Positions 24,976-32,066 of a stretch of DNA of 32,222 nucleotides are shown piece by piece. A program made the position numbers and the translations under genes. The stretch's first letter is position 1; the number at the start of each line of letters is the position of its first letter. This stretch comes from Prolixibacteraceae bacterium (GTDB lineage Bacteria; Bacteroidota; Bacteroidia; Bacteroidales; Prolixibacteraceae): the NCBI GenBank assembly GCA_016930365.1, contig JAFGGY010000069.1:1-32222 (forward strand), in the 5' to 3' direction. Below the pieces are notes generated by a model. It was not told the DNA's origin. It saw only the letters and a program-made list of their open reading frames with translations, and did not search any database.

Positions 24976-25938
24976 ATGTTTCAAGATACTAAAAATATTG
25001 TGTGGGGGCACGAAAAACGATACAACGATTTCTCGACTCAGTTTAAACGAAGGTTTAACGGAAGAGTTCAAAAAGTTTCAATTGATGCCGGTTTTACTTG
25101 CCCAAATCGCGATGGTTCAAAAGGTACGGGGGGATGTACGTATTGCAACAACAAAACCTTTAAACCCAGCTATTGCAATCTCGAAAGCAGTGTAAGCGAG
25201 CAAATTGAAAAGGGAATTCGTTTTTTCTCGGCACGTTATAAGGTCATCGAGTTTGTGGCTTATTTTCAGGCTTATACCAATACGTATGCGCCTCTTGATA
25301 ATTTAATTGAGCTTTACGAAGAGGCTCTTTCGCATCCGCATATATTGGGGTTGGTTATTGCCACGCGTCCCGATTGCCTGCCAGACGATGTGCTCGATTA
25401 TCTCGAAGAAAAGGCTAAAAGCGCATACGTGATGGTCGAACTGGGTATCGAATCGTGTCGTAACGAAACTTTAAAGCGGATTAACCGGGGGCATATTTTT
25501 GAGGATTCGGTGCAGGCTTTGCACGAACTTTCGCGTCGGAACATTCACTCATGTGCACACCTCATACTGGGCTTGCCCGGCGAATCGCCCGATGTTATTC
25601 TCGAACAGCCGTCTGTTTTATCGAATTTGCCCATCGAAAATCTTAAGCTGCACCAGTTGCAAATACATCGGGGTACGGTTATGGCACACCAGTATCGCGA
25701 ATCGCCAGAAATGTTTGAATTGTTTAGGACCCCCGAAGATTATATCGATTTAGTAATTCGCTACCTTGAGTTGTTAAATCCTTCAATCATTATTGAACGC
25801 TTTGTAAGTAACTCGCCTGCCGATATGATTATCGCTCCAAAGTGGGGGCTTAAAAATTTTGAATTTGTTGCCAGGCTCGATAAAGAAATGGAACGACGTG
25901 ATACCTGGCAGGGAAAATATTTTAGTGATGCTTTTTAA
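24976..25938 (+). CDS. TIGR01212 family radical SAM protein
   Basis: The 320-residue enzyme has radical SAM cysteines C42, C54 and C57 (TCPNRDGSKG then GCTYC), an unusually long first interval typical of the TIGR01212 (YhcC-like) group. Further landmarks are VELGIESCRNETLKRINRGH and HLILGLPGES. The reaction of this family is not established. ATG 24976 gives the usual N-terminus (YNDFSTQFKRRF). It is divergent from DUF4301. A MITE-like repeat begins 8 bp after its stop codon. Confidence 0.93.
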   Translation: MFQDTKNIVWGHEKRYNDFSTQFKRRFNGRVQKVSIDAGFTCPNRDGSKGTGGCTYCNNKTFKPSYCNLESSVSEQIEKGIRFFSARYKVIEFVAYFQAYTNTYAPLDNLIELYEEALSHPHILGLVIATRPDCLPDDVLDYLEEKAKSAYVMVELGIESCRNETLKRINRGHIFEDSVQALHELSRRNIHSCAHLILGLPGESPDVILEQPSVLSNLPIENLKLHQLQIHRGTVMAHQYRESPEMFELFRTPEDYIDLVIRYLELLNPSIIIERFVSNSPADMIIAPKWGLKNFEFVARLDKEMERRDTWQGKYFSDAF

Positions 25939-25945
25939 ATTAATA

Positions 25946-26133
25946 AATAGTTCGTTAAATTTTTTTAAGTAATTGATAATGAGGTGTCTGGGCTTTTTGG
26001 CTTGGCTGTCTAAATTGCTGATATTTAATTCATTGCAAACAAAGCCTAATGTTTAATGTCTTTTATCTAACTCGCTAATGTTAGAGCCATAAAGCCGCAT
26101 AACGGTTGGTATACTAAAATCTAACGTACTATT
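25946..26133. mobile_element. MITE-like repeat, copy 1 (188 bp)
   Basis: It is bounded by AATAGTTCGTT (25946-25956) and AACGTACTATT (26123-26133), inverted repeats matching at 10 of 11 bases. It shares its two ends and a 33-base core at 26018-26050 (three differences) with copy 2 at 29249-29383. TA sits inside each end, as in Tc1/mariner-type insertions. It has no ORF of note. It carries about 50 extra bases near 26060-26110 not present in copy 2. It fills most of the 228-bp gap between the radical SAM and SRAP genes. Confidence 0.6.
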
Positions 26134-26140
26134 GTCAGTA
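26127..26140. promoter_or_regulatory. Dyad TACTATTGTCAGTA upstream of the SRAP gene
   Basis: Arms TACT (26127-26130) and AGTA (26137-26140) flank six bases. It lies 27 bp before the ATG at 26167. The same sequence with one change (A for G) lies at 27770-27783 before the esterase gene. It overlaps the end of the MITE-like element, so part of the match could come from that. Confidence 0.4.
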
Positions 26141-26166
26141 GAATAACCTATAAATCGAATGCTATT

Positions 26167-26781
26167 ATGTGTTTTCACAGTAAACAATCGAAAGATGCCA
26201 CAACGGTTGAGAAACGTTTCAACGCTGTAGTGAACGATTTGTTGAATTTTAGACCAACAGAGCACTTCAATGGTTTTGAATACCCCCAAACGCCGGTAAT
26301 TACAGCCGAAAACCCCGGGCTTATTGAGCATTATCAATGGGGGCTTATTCCACATTGGGCTAAAGACGATAAAATAAAACAATACACACTGAATGCTAAA
26401 ATTGAAACCTTGCACGAAAAACCTTCGTTTCGGAACTCGCTTAATAAGCGTTGCCTGGTAATTGCCGACGGGTTTTGCGAGTGGCAATGGCTCGATGCGA
26501 AGGGGCGTCGCAAACAAAAATATTTGCTTACCCTGCCTGGCGGCGAACTTTATGCTTATGCGGGCATTTGGTCGGAGTGGGTAAACACGTTAAGTGGCGA
26601 AATTATCCGTACTTACAGCATTGTTACCACCGAGGCAACCGGCATTATGCGCGAAATTCACAACTCGAAAAAACGGATGCCCGTCATTTTAACGCCTCAA
26701 AATGAACAGTTTTGGCTGAATAATGAAGCCTTGTCGGGTTTTGCGAAAGTGGATGTGCCCCTTGAAGCAAGCCCAATTTGA
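26167..26781 (+). CDS. SOS-response-associated peptidase family protein (SRAP, YedK/HMCES-like)
   Basis: The 204-residue protein has all SRAP active-site residues: catalytic Cys2 (MCFHS), N76 in TLNAKIET, E105 in DGFCEWQW, and H165 in REIHNSKKRMPVIL. SRAP proteins form a stable thiazolidine link from Cys2 to abasic sites in single-stranded DNA and protect them from cleavage. The initiator Met must be removed to expose Cys2, so the ATG at 26167 is certain. It is followed 118 bp later by a LexA-like regulator gene, a sensible pairing for damage-inducible expression. Confidence 0.95.
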   Translation: MCFHSKQSKDATTVEKRFNAVVNDLLNFRPTEHFNGFEYPQTPVITAENPGLIEHYQWGLIPHWAKDDKIKQYTLNAKIETLHEKPSFRNSLNKRCLVIADGFCEWQWLDAKGRRKQKYLLTLPGGELYAYAGIWSEWVNTLSGEIIRTYSIVTTEATGIMREIHNSKKRMPVILTPQNEQFWLNNEALSGFAKVDVPLEASPI

Positions 26782-26861
26782 ATGCATATTTAAAAATGAA
26801 AGAACAAGTCGTTTTACCGGCTATACGATTCCGAAAGCACGTTTTCATTTAAAGATTCTTT

Positions 26862-26869
26862 TATCTTTA
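26862..26869 (+). promoter_or_regulatory. Possible -7 box (TATCTTTA) for the XRE-S24 gene
   Basis: One base differs from TAnnTTTG. It would give a leader of about 24 bases before the ATG at 26900, which supports that start over the upstream in-frame ATG at 26723. No clear -33 is present. Confidence 0.35.
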
Positions 26870-26899
26870 CCATTTCAAACGAACCTGAAATTGATTTTC

Positions 26900-27670
26900 A
26901 TGATTTATCTGCAACAAAATATTCGTTTTTTGCGAAAGAATAAAGGCTTAACTCAAGGGCAACTGGCCGAAAAGCTTGGGATTAAGCGTTCGTTAATTGG
27001 TGCTTACGAAGAAGAACGGGCAGTGCCCAAATTGTTAATAATTCAGCAATTGTCGCAGTTATTCGGCATTAGCATCGATCGCCTGCTTACGGTCGATTTG
27101 TCGAAGGAGAAAGTGTTACCATCTGGCGATTTTAGAGTTTTATCGACACTTGTAGATGTAAATAACGAAGAGCGTATAAGCATTGTTCCTGTAAAGGCTT
27201 CGGCAGGATATCTTAACGGCTTGTCAGACCCCGGTTACATGGCCGAATTGCCTCATTTTGCACTCCCCGTACGCGAATTGGCGCAAGGATTAACGTACCG
27301 GGTTTTTCAAATTAAGGGCGACAGTATGTTGCCTGTTCCACCGGGAGCTTACATTTTTTGCAGTTACCTTGAGTCGTTTAGCGGCATCAAAAACGGCAAG
27401 CCTTACATCGTGATTACTGCCAACGATGGAATTGTATATAAGCGTGTTTATAACTATGTTGAAGAGGATGGAACTTTGTTGTTGAAATCAGACAACGAGG
27501 AATATCAGCCCTATAGCATATCAGCCGATAGCGTGCTGGAAATATGGCAGGCATTGGGTTATCTTACCTTTGAACTACCCGAACCGAACGAAATGAATAT
27601 CCATCAAATTTCGTCGTTACTTTGTAAAATGCAGCACGAAATTAAACAGCTAAAACACAAAGCCGATTGA
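26900..27670 (+). CDS. LexA-like XRE-S24 transcription regulator
   Basis: The 256-residue protein begins at ATG 26900; a longer frame back to 26723 overlaps the SRAP gene and adds an unrelated 59 residues, so I reject it. An N-terminal XRE helix-turn-helix (IRFLRKNKGLTQGQLAEKLG, about 8-60) is joined to a LexA/UmuD-type S24 peptidase domain. The self-cleavage dyad is present: S142 in KGDSMLP and K181 in GIVYKRVY, with a possible Ala102-Gly103 cut site in KASAGYL. The spacing of cut site, Ser and Lys (39 and 39 residues) is near that of LexA (34 and 37). It is probably a repressor that cleaves itself under DNA damage or another cue. The operator may be the dyad TACTATTRTCAGTA. Confidence 0.9.
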   Translation: MIYLQQNIRFLRKNKGLTQGQLAEKLGIKRSLIGAYEEERAVPKLLIIQQLSQLFGISIDRLLTVDLSKEKVLPSGDFRVLSTLVDVNNEERISIVPVKASAGYLNGLSDPGYMAELPHFALPVRELAQGLTYRVFQIKGDSMLPVPPGAYIFCSYLESFSGIKNGKPYIVITANDGIVYKRVYNYVEEDGTLLLKSDNEEYQPYSISADSVLEIWQALGYLTFELPEPNEMNIHQISSLLCKMQHEIKQLKHKAD

Positions 27671-27736
27671 TCGATATTAGGCATCCCGGTAATGTTTAAT
27701 TGAGTTGTATTCGCGTGATTATTTAGATTGTATATC

Positions 27737-27766
27737 TTGTTTTTATATTGTTTGTTGTTATCTTTG
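27737..27766 (+). promoter_or_regulatory. Promoter of the esterase gene
   Basis: TTG (27737-27739) is followed after 19 bp by TATCTTTG (27759-27766), a full Bacteroidota -33/-7 pair. The leader to the ATG at 27811 is about 40 bases. A palindrome begins one base after the -7 box. Confidence 0.65.
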
Positions 27767-27767
27767 A

Positions 27768-27785
27768 GATACTATTATCAGTATC
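27768..27785. promoter_or_regulatory. Operator-like dyad GATACT-N6-AGTATC at the esterase transcription start
   Basis: The six-base arms (27768-27773 and 27780-27785) are perfect and lie where transcription should start, so a bound protein would block initiation. The inner TACTATTATCAGTA differs by one base from the site before the SRAP gene. Confidence 0.5.
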
Positions 27786-27810
27786 ACTAACTAATAACAT
27801 TATCTAACTT

Positions 27811-29229
27811 ATGAAAAATCTATTAATTTTAGCTTTGTGTTTTTTAGCATTTGCATTTGTTTCATGCAGCGAAAAAAACCCTGTATTAACAGTTGACGGT
27901 GGGCAGATTCAAGGAGTATCTACTGCTACCGATGGAGTTATAGCCTATAAAGGTGTACCTTTTGCAGCACCACCAGTTGGAGAATTGCGCTGGAGAGAAC
28001 CTCAACCGGTTGAACCTTGGGAGGGTGTAAAAATAGCCGATTCGTATGGCGCAGCTGCCTGGCAAACAGCCTGGGATCCAAACAGCTTTTATGGCAGAGA
28101 ATGGCGTGCAAGTGGTAGTGTGCCATTTGATGAGGATTGTCTTTATTTAAATATCTGGACACCCACAGCCGGAAAAATAAACAAAAAGCTTCCGGTGGCT
28201 ATGTGGATACATGGTGGTGGTTATCGCGAAGGTTTTGGATTTGAACCTGAAATGGATGGTGGCGAAGATTGGGCCTCGCGTGGTGTAATTTTGGTTTCGA
28301 TTACTTATCGCTTAGGTCTTTTCGGATTCTTTTCGCATCCTCTTTTGTCTGCCGAAAGCCCCAATAATGTTTCGGGCAACTACGGAGTAATGGACCAGGC
28401 TGCTGCTTTAAAATGGATTCATGATAACATTGAACAATTTGGTGGCGACCCCGAAAACATTACTGTTTTTGGACAGAGTGCCGGTGCGGGTAGTGTGCAA
28501 ACCCTTTGTGCTTCACCCAAATCACGAGATTTAGTTGCAAAAGCAATCAGCATGAGTGGTGGTGGTTTAAGTAATATGCGACCAGGAACGAGTTTAGACA
28601 CGGCTATGGTTACAAACAAAAAGATGATGGATCAATTCGAAATAAATACTCTCGAGCAAATGCGTTCGTTGACTTTCGATGAGATGACCGAAATGTCAAG
28701 AGAATTTTCGTCAACAAGTGGCCGTTGGATGATGATGGGACCAGTAATCGATAATTATTTTCTTACTGGTACTTTTAGCGAAATGGCTCTGGCAAACAAA
28801 ATTCCTGATGTTCCGTATATGTTTGGTTATACAGCAAATGATATGAACGATATGTCGAAAGCTATTGGCGACTTTTGTGCACTACGTGCCGAACAAAGTG
28901 ATAAGCCTGCGTATGCTTATATATTTTCACGTCAGTTGCCCGGCGATTCTTCCGGAGCTTTCCATTCGTCCGATTTGTGGTATATTTTCCATTCGTTCAG
29001 ACATAGCTGGAGGCCATTTACAGAGGGCGATGAAGAGTTGAGCTTGAAGATGGTTGATTACTGGACAAACTTTGCCAAATATGGTAATCCGAATGGAGAT
29101 GCCGAAGGTGAATGGACGCCTTATACGCCTTCATCTCCAAAATTTATGGTGCTCGATGCTGATGCCGATAATGCAACGTTTACAATGACCGATGAACCTG
29201 AATTTAAGGGGCCTGCACGACTGAGATAA
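27811..29229 (+). CDS. Type B carboxylesterase lipoprotein
   Basis: The 472-residue protein has lipobox FVSC (Cys19). The alpha/beta-hydrolase core follows the type B carboxylesterase plan: oxyanion-hole HGGG (134-137), nucleophile Ser223 in GQSAGAGS, EDCLYLNIW (108-116), and catalytic His385 in GAFHSSDLW. The acid is probably D344 or D347 in TANDMNDM, where related enzymes have Glu/Asp. The segment between that loop and the His is about 40 residues, shorter than in typical 500-550-residue enzymes; I know similar short Bacteroides homologues, so this is likely a subfamily trait. Substrate unknown (ester). It follows the XRE-S24 gene and is preceded by a full promoter plus a dyad. Confidence 0.9.
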   Translation: MKNLLILALCFLAFAFVSCSEKNPVLTVDGGQIQGVSTATDGVIAYKGVPFAAPPVGELRWREPQPVEPWEGVKIADSYGAAAWQTAWDPNSFYGREWRASGSVPFDEDCLYLNIWTPTAGKINKKLPVAMWIHGGGYREGFGFEPEMDGGEDWASRGVILVSITYRLGLFGFFSHPLLSAESPNNVSGNYGVMDQAAALKWIHDNIEQFGGDPENITVFGQSAGAGSVQTLCASPKSRDLVAKAISMSGGGLSNMRPGTSLDTAMVTNKKMMDQFEINTLEQMRSLTFDEMTEMSREFSSTSGRWMMMGPVIDNYFLTGTFSEMALANKIPDVPYMFGYTANDMNDMSKAIGDFCALRAEQSDKPAYAYIFSRQLPGDSSGAFHSSDLWYIFHSFRHSWRPFTEGDEELSLKMVDYWTNFAKYGNPNGDAEGEWTPYTPSSPKFMVLDADADNATFTMTDEPEFKGPARLR

Positions 29230-29248
29230 AAAGGTCAATGTATCTTTC

Positions 29249-29383
29249 AATAGTTCGTTGCTTTTTTTTAAATCATTAAAAATGAGTTGTTTGTAGTCTT
29301 CTATTTTAACTGTATAAAATACTGATATTTAACTCATTACAAACAAAGTCTAATTTCTTATGTCTAAAATTTAACGTACTATT
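29249..29383. mobile_element. MITE-like repeat, copy 2 (135 bp)
   Basis: The ends AATAGTTCGTT (29249-29259) and AACGTACTATT (29373-29383) equal those of copy 1. The core at 29322-29354 differs from copy 1 at three of 33 positions. It lacks about 50 bp found in copy 1. It starts 19 bp after the esterase stop codon and ends just before a terminator hairpin. Confidence 0.6.
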
Positions 29384-29389
29384 GTGTTT

Positions 29390-29428
29390 ACAATCTGTAC
29401 TCTATACTTAAGTTCAGATTGTTTTTTT
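29390..29428 (+). terminator. First rho-independent terminator after the esterase gene
   Basis: ACAATCTG (29390-29397) pairs with CAGATTGT (29415-29422) around a 17-base loop; seven T's follow (29422-29428). Confidence 0.6.
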
Positions 29429-29452
29429 CAAATTCATATAAGCATCAACACA

Positions 29453-29497
29453 ACAAAGCAGGCTAAGGTTATTAAACCCGCCTGCTTTGTTTTTTTT
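29453..29497 (+). terminator. Second, strong rho-independent terminator
   Basis: The 11-bp perfect stem ACAAAGCAGGC (29453-29463) and GCCTGCTTTGT (29480-29490) is followed by seven more T's. This is the clearest terminator in the window. Confidence 0.9.
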
Positions 29498-29618
29498 GTT
29501 CTTCATCTGCATCTATTATAAAAATCCATTGAAGATATTTAAATGGTAGGGAACCCAATATTTACTCTGATTTTCAATAACTAAAAATTGACATTACAAA
29601 TTATGCAATTTTTGCTCA

Positions 29619-29656
29619 GATTTCGATATTGAAATCGTAAATTGAATTTCGAAATT
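29619..29656. promoter_or_regulatory. Two dyads upstream of the AraC gene
   Basis: GATTTC-N6-GAAATC (29619-29636) and the perfect palindrome AATTTCGAAATT (29645-29656) share the TTTC/GAAA half-sites; their centres are 23 bp apart. The second ends one base before the -7 box. Autoregulation by the AraC protein is a natural idea, not shown. Confidence 0.45.
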
Positions 29657-29657
29657 G

Positions 29658-29665
29658 TATATTTG
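29658..29665 (+). promoter_or_regulatory. -7 box (TATATTTG) for the AraC gene
   Basis: It matches TAnnTTTG perfectly, 23 bp before the ATG at 29689. A well-spaced -33 was not found, in line with an activator-dependent promoter. Confidence 0.5.
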
Positions 29666-29688
29666 TGCGTGTATTAAGGTGAGAAAGT

Positions 29689-30864
29689 ATGGACTTTTTT
29701 TTCAGTTTAATTGTTTTTATGCCCATGTATGTGTCGCTGTTTTGGATGCTAACACTACTGTTGACGCGTGGGGCAGACAATAAAGCCAAACAATTTCTGG
29801 GTATATTTATGCTGGTAACTTCCTTGTTGTATTTAAGTCATTCGGTTTATTTCTCACACCAATATCAATTGTACGTTTTTTTTGATTCGTTGTACGTTTT
29901 GGCTATGCTGTCGGTTTATCCATTATATTATGGCTACATAAAAAAACTCACTACCGATTATCGATTTAATCCTGCATTGTTTGTTAGTCTTGCACCTGCC
30001 GTGCTGATATCGGTATCAGTTGCTATTTTGTATGGTTTTATGGACAATGGTGTCGATTTCGTACGAAAATTTCATTATGCCGAAGGTTTACTGCCGAAAG
30101 ACAATTTGCTTTATCAGCTTCAGAAATACCTTATTGTATTTAGTAAATTAATATTTTTTTTGCAGATTGTTTGGTTTCTGTCCAGGGGCTTAAAACTTAT
30201 TCGCAGCTACGAAAAACGATTGCTTGAGTTTTATTCCGACACCGAAAAGCGAAATGTAAGCTGGGCAAAATGGCTAATTCTTTTTTTTACGTTAACCGGT
30301 TTGGCCAGTACAGTTGCAAATATTGTTGGGCGGACATATTTCCATAAACACGAAGTTTTGCTACTTATCCCGGTGTTGGTTTTTAGCTTGCTTATATTTA
30401 TTTTAGGCTATTTAGGCTATACGCAAAGTCATTCGGTGTACGAACTCGATGCTGAACAAACCGAAAACGACCAACGGTTTGAAGAACCAAAGGTGCAATT
30501 ATCCGAAAATAACGAGCCGGGTGGTAATCCATTGCTGAAACAACAATTGATTCAACTGTTCGAGGATGAAAAGATATATCGTAAAACCGACTTGAAAATC
30601 AGTCATGTAAGCGAAATGTTGAATACCAACCGCACCTATGTGTCGCGGCTCATAAATTCAGAATTTGGGTATTCGTTTAGTTATTTTGTGAACCGCTACC
30701 GCATTGACGAAACCAGGGAGTTGCTTGCTAAAATACCGGAAAAAGAAGCCGGGCTTGAAGAGATAGCCGAGAAAGTAGGTTTTCCGTCAGTTGGATCATT
30801 AATTCGCAATTTCAAACAAATAACCGGAGTAACACCCGGAGCTTACCGAAAAATGAAGCAATAA
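29689..30864 (+). CDS. Membrane-embedded AraC-family transcription regulator (7TM-AraC)
   Basis: The 391-residue protein has about seven hydrophobic segments in the first 245 residues (for example LFWMLTLLLT near 16, ALFVSLAPAVLISVSVAILY near 93, LLLIPVLVFSLLIFILGYLG near 226). A polar linker leads to an AraC DNA-binding domain at about 290-391: ISHVSEMLNTNRTYVSRLIN and the second helix pair EEIAEKVGFPSVGSLIRNFK, ending GVTPGAYRKM. The layout is common in Bacteroidota and suggests a membrane signal controls DNA binding. The ligand is unknown. Regulation of its own promoter or of the esterase upstream is possible. Confidence 0.9.
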   Translation: MDFFFSLIVFMPMYVSLFWMLTLLLTRGADNKAKQFLGIFMLVTSLLYLSHSVYFSHQYQLYVFFDSLYVLAMLSVYPLYYGYIKKLTTDYRFNPALFVSLAPAVLISVSVAILYGFMDNGVDFVRKFHYAEGLLPKDNLLYQLQKYLIVFSKLIFFLQIVWFLSRGLKLIRSYEKRLLEFYSDTEKRNVSWAKWLILFFTLTGLASTVANIVGRTYFHKHEVLLLIPVLVFSLLIFILGYLGYTQSHSVYELDAEQTENDQRFEEPKVQLSENNEPGGNPLLKQQLIQLFEDEKIYRKTDLKISHVSEMLNTNRTYVSRLINSEFGYSFSYFVNRYRIDETRELLAKIPEKEAGLEEIAEKVGFPSVGSLIRNFKQITGVTPGAYRKMKQ

Positions 30865-31009
30865 ATCAGTGTGTGAAAATTTTGGAAAAGGATATTAATG
30901 TTGCAAGAATCATAAATTATTCTTTAATTTAAAGTGTCAAAAAGCTCTCTTTGGTTTTGAAATCAATGAGGTATGTGGTTAAAACTGTTTTTGATTATTT
31001 CAAATAGGA

Positions 31010-31894
31010 ATGTTTATGAAGCGTTCGTCTGAATTGGAGTTTATATTTGATGATTTGTTTGCATTTATTAAAATGCTGATTCAAAATTATGGAGAGCCGG
31101 TTCGTTCTTGTGAAGAAACAATCGAAGAGCTTAAAACAAAAATAGCGAAACAACCAACAAATGGGAGCGATGTCCATCTCTCTCAGCCGTTTTTCCTTGT
31201 TGAACGGGTGGCCGGTGATATCCTTTTTTCACATAATTTAAATCGGTATATAGGCATTAACGGTGATGTTGATTTAATGACCTTCCATTCGTTTATTGAT
31301 GATGGTTCGCAGGATTGGAGCTATTTAAAAGATTATTTGTCGTGGGGAAAAGCTGCTTATTTATTTTTTGCTAACGTAGGCAAAAAGCACGACATGCATA
31401 AATTTGCTATGAAAGTAGCACTTCCAATGCGATTTAAAGATGGCCGGATTTACTGGGTCGCACAGGAAACACGGCCCTTAGAAATCGATTCGGACAAGAA
31501 CATGCTTTCACACCTTAACACCTACACGGTTATTGGCTTATACAAAGAAAAAAAGCCGGTTGACCTGGTTGCCGAAGTTTATTACGACAATTCCTATCAC
31601 GATGACTGGAACTTGATGCTTTCTGAAAGCCGCTATGCTATCAAACCTTTTAATGTAAGTTCGGTTCAACAAGAAATATTACAGCACTACCGAAAAAATA
31701 AAGATGCGACAACTATAAGCTGTGCCAATACCCTGAAATACCCACGGAATACCATTAAAAAGTACATCTCGGACTGCAAAAATGAAAATGGCATTTTAAA
31801 TATCGCCCGTGCTTCATTTCCCCACATCACCTTTAAATCGATAACCGATGTTGTAACTTTTCTTGATAAAATAGGCTGGTTTAAACGATTATAG
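31010..31894 (+). CDS. Probable PAS-like sensor protein with C-terminal helix-turn-helix
   Basis: The 294-residue cytosolic protein has no signal. The middle part (about 60-180) has PAS-like phrases (LSQPFFLVERVAGDILFSHN, then VDLMTFHSFIDDG). The C-terminal part (about 215-294) looks like a helix-turn-helix: SVQQEILQHYRKNKDATTIS and NTLKYPRNTIKKYISDCKN, a recognition helix style. No kinase or receiver domain. Starts at ATG 31010 or 31016 are equivalent. A pair of 22-bp-spaced repeats lies right after its stop codon. I could not name a family; it could regulate the next surface-protein gene. Confidence 0.55.
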   Translation: MFMKRSSELEFIFDDLFAFIKMLIQNYGEPVRSCEETIEELKTKIAKQPTNGSDVHLSQPFFLVERVAGDILFSHNLNRYIGINGDVDLMTFHSFIDDGSQDWSYLKDYLSWGKAAYLFFANVGKKHDMHKFAMKVALPMRFKDGRIYWVAQETRPLEIDSDKNMLSHLNTYTVIGLYKEKKPVDLVAEVYYDNSYHDDWNLMLSESRYAIKPFNVSSVQQEILQHYRKNKDATTISCANTLKYPRNTIKKYISDCKNENGILNIARASFPHITFKSITDVVTFLDKIGWFKRL

Positions 31895-31929
31895 GTGGGT
31901 GTAAATTTGAGGCTTAGTGGGTGTAAATT
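31895..31929. repeat. Two 13-bp direct repeats with 22-bp period
   Basis: GTGGGTGTAAATT occurs at 31895-31907 and 31917-31929, the first beginning at the base after the stop codon at 31894. The period equals that of the array before the receiver gene at 600, but the sequence differs. It may be a regulator-binding array upstream of the leucine-rich-repeat gene. Confidence 0.5.
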
Positions 31930-31932
31930 CAT

Positions 31933-31952
31933 AAAAACGCTTTCGGGTTTTT
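31933..31952 (+). terminator. Weak hairpin after the PAS-like gene
   Basis: AAAAAC (31933-31938) pairs with GTTTTT (31947-31952) around an eight-base loop. The T-run is part of the stem, so strength is low. Confidence 0.3.
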
Positions 31953-32005
31953 GAGGGTTTGGTTAGATTTAGAAACTTACATCAGGGATTATTCTTAGTC
32001 TAATA

Positions 32006-32026
32006 TCTCAGGCTTACAATCTGAGA
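32006..32026. promoter_or_regulatory. Inverted repeat before the leucine-rich-repeat gene
   Basis: TCTCAG (32006-32011) and CTGAGA (32021-32026) are perfect arms around nine bases, 41 bp before the ATG at 32067. No T-run, so an operator or a 5' UTR hairpin is more likely than a terminator. Confidence 0.35.
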
Positions 32027-32066
32027 CACTGTTGTATAACATTTTAACACCTTTTTCAAAATAAGC

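Larger units (their letters stand above)
29230..29688. other. 459-bp gene-free region after the esterase gene
   Basis: It holds, in order, the second MITE-like element (29249-29383), two terminator hairpins (29390-29428 and 29453-29497), an AT-rich stretch, two dyads and a -7 box for the AraC gene. I saw no ORF of note. Confidence 0.85.

Noticed and set aside
26723-26899. Longer N-terminus for the XRE-S24 regulator
   Set aside because: The in-frame extension overlaps the SRAP gene, encodes residues unlike the family, and the ATG at 26900 starts exactly where the helix-turn-helix begins.
28860-28900. Internal deletion or frameshift in the esterase
   Set aside because: The short segment before the catalytic His matches the style of short Bacteroides homologues, and the frame is intact with all key residues.
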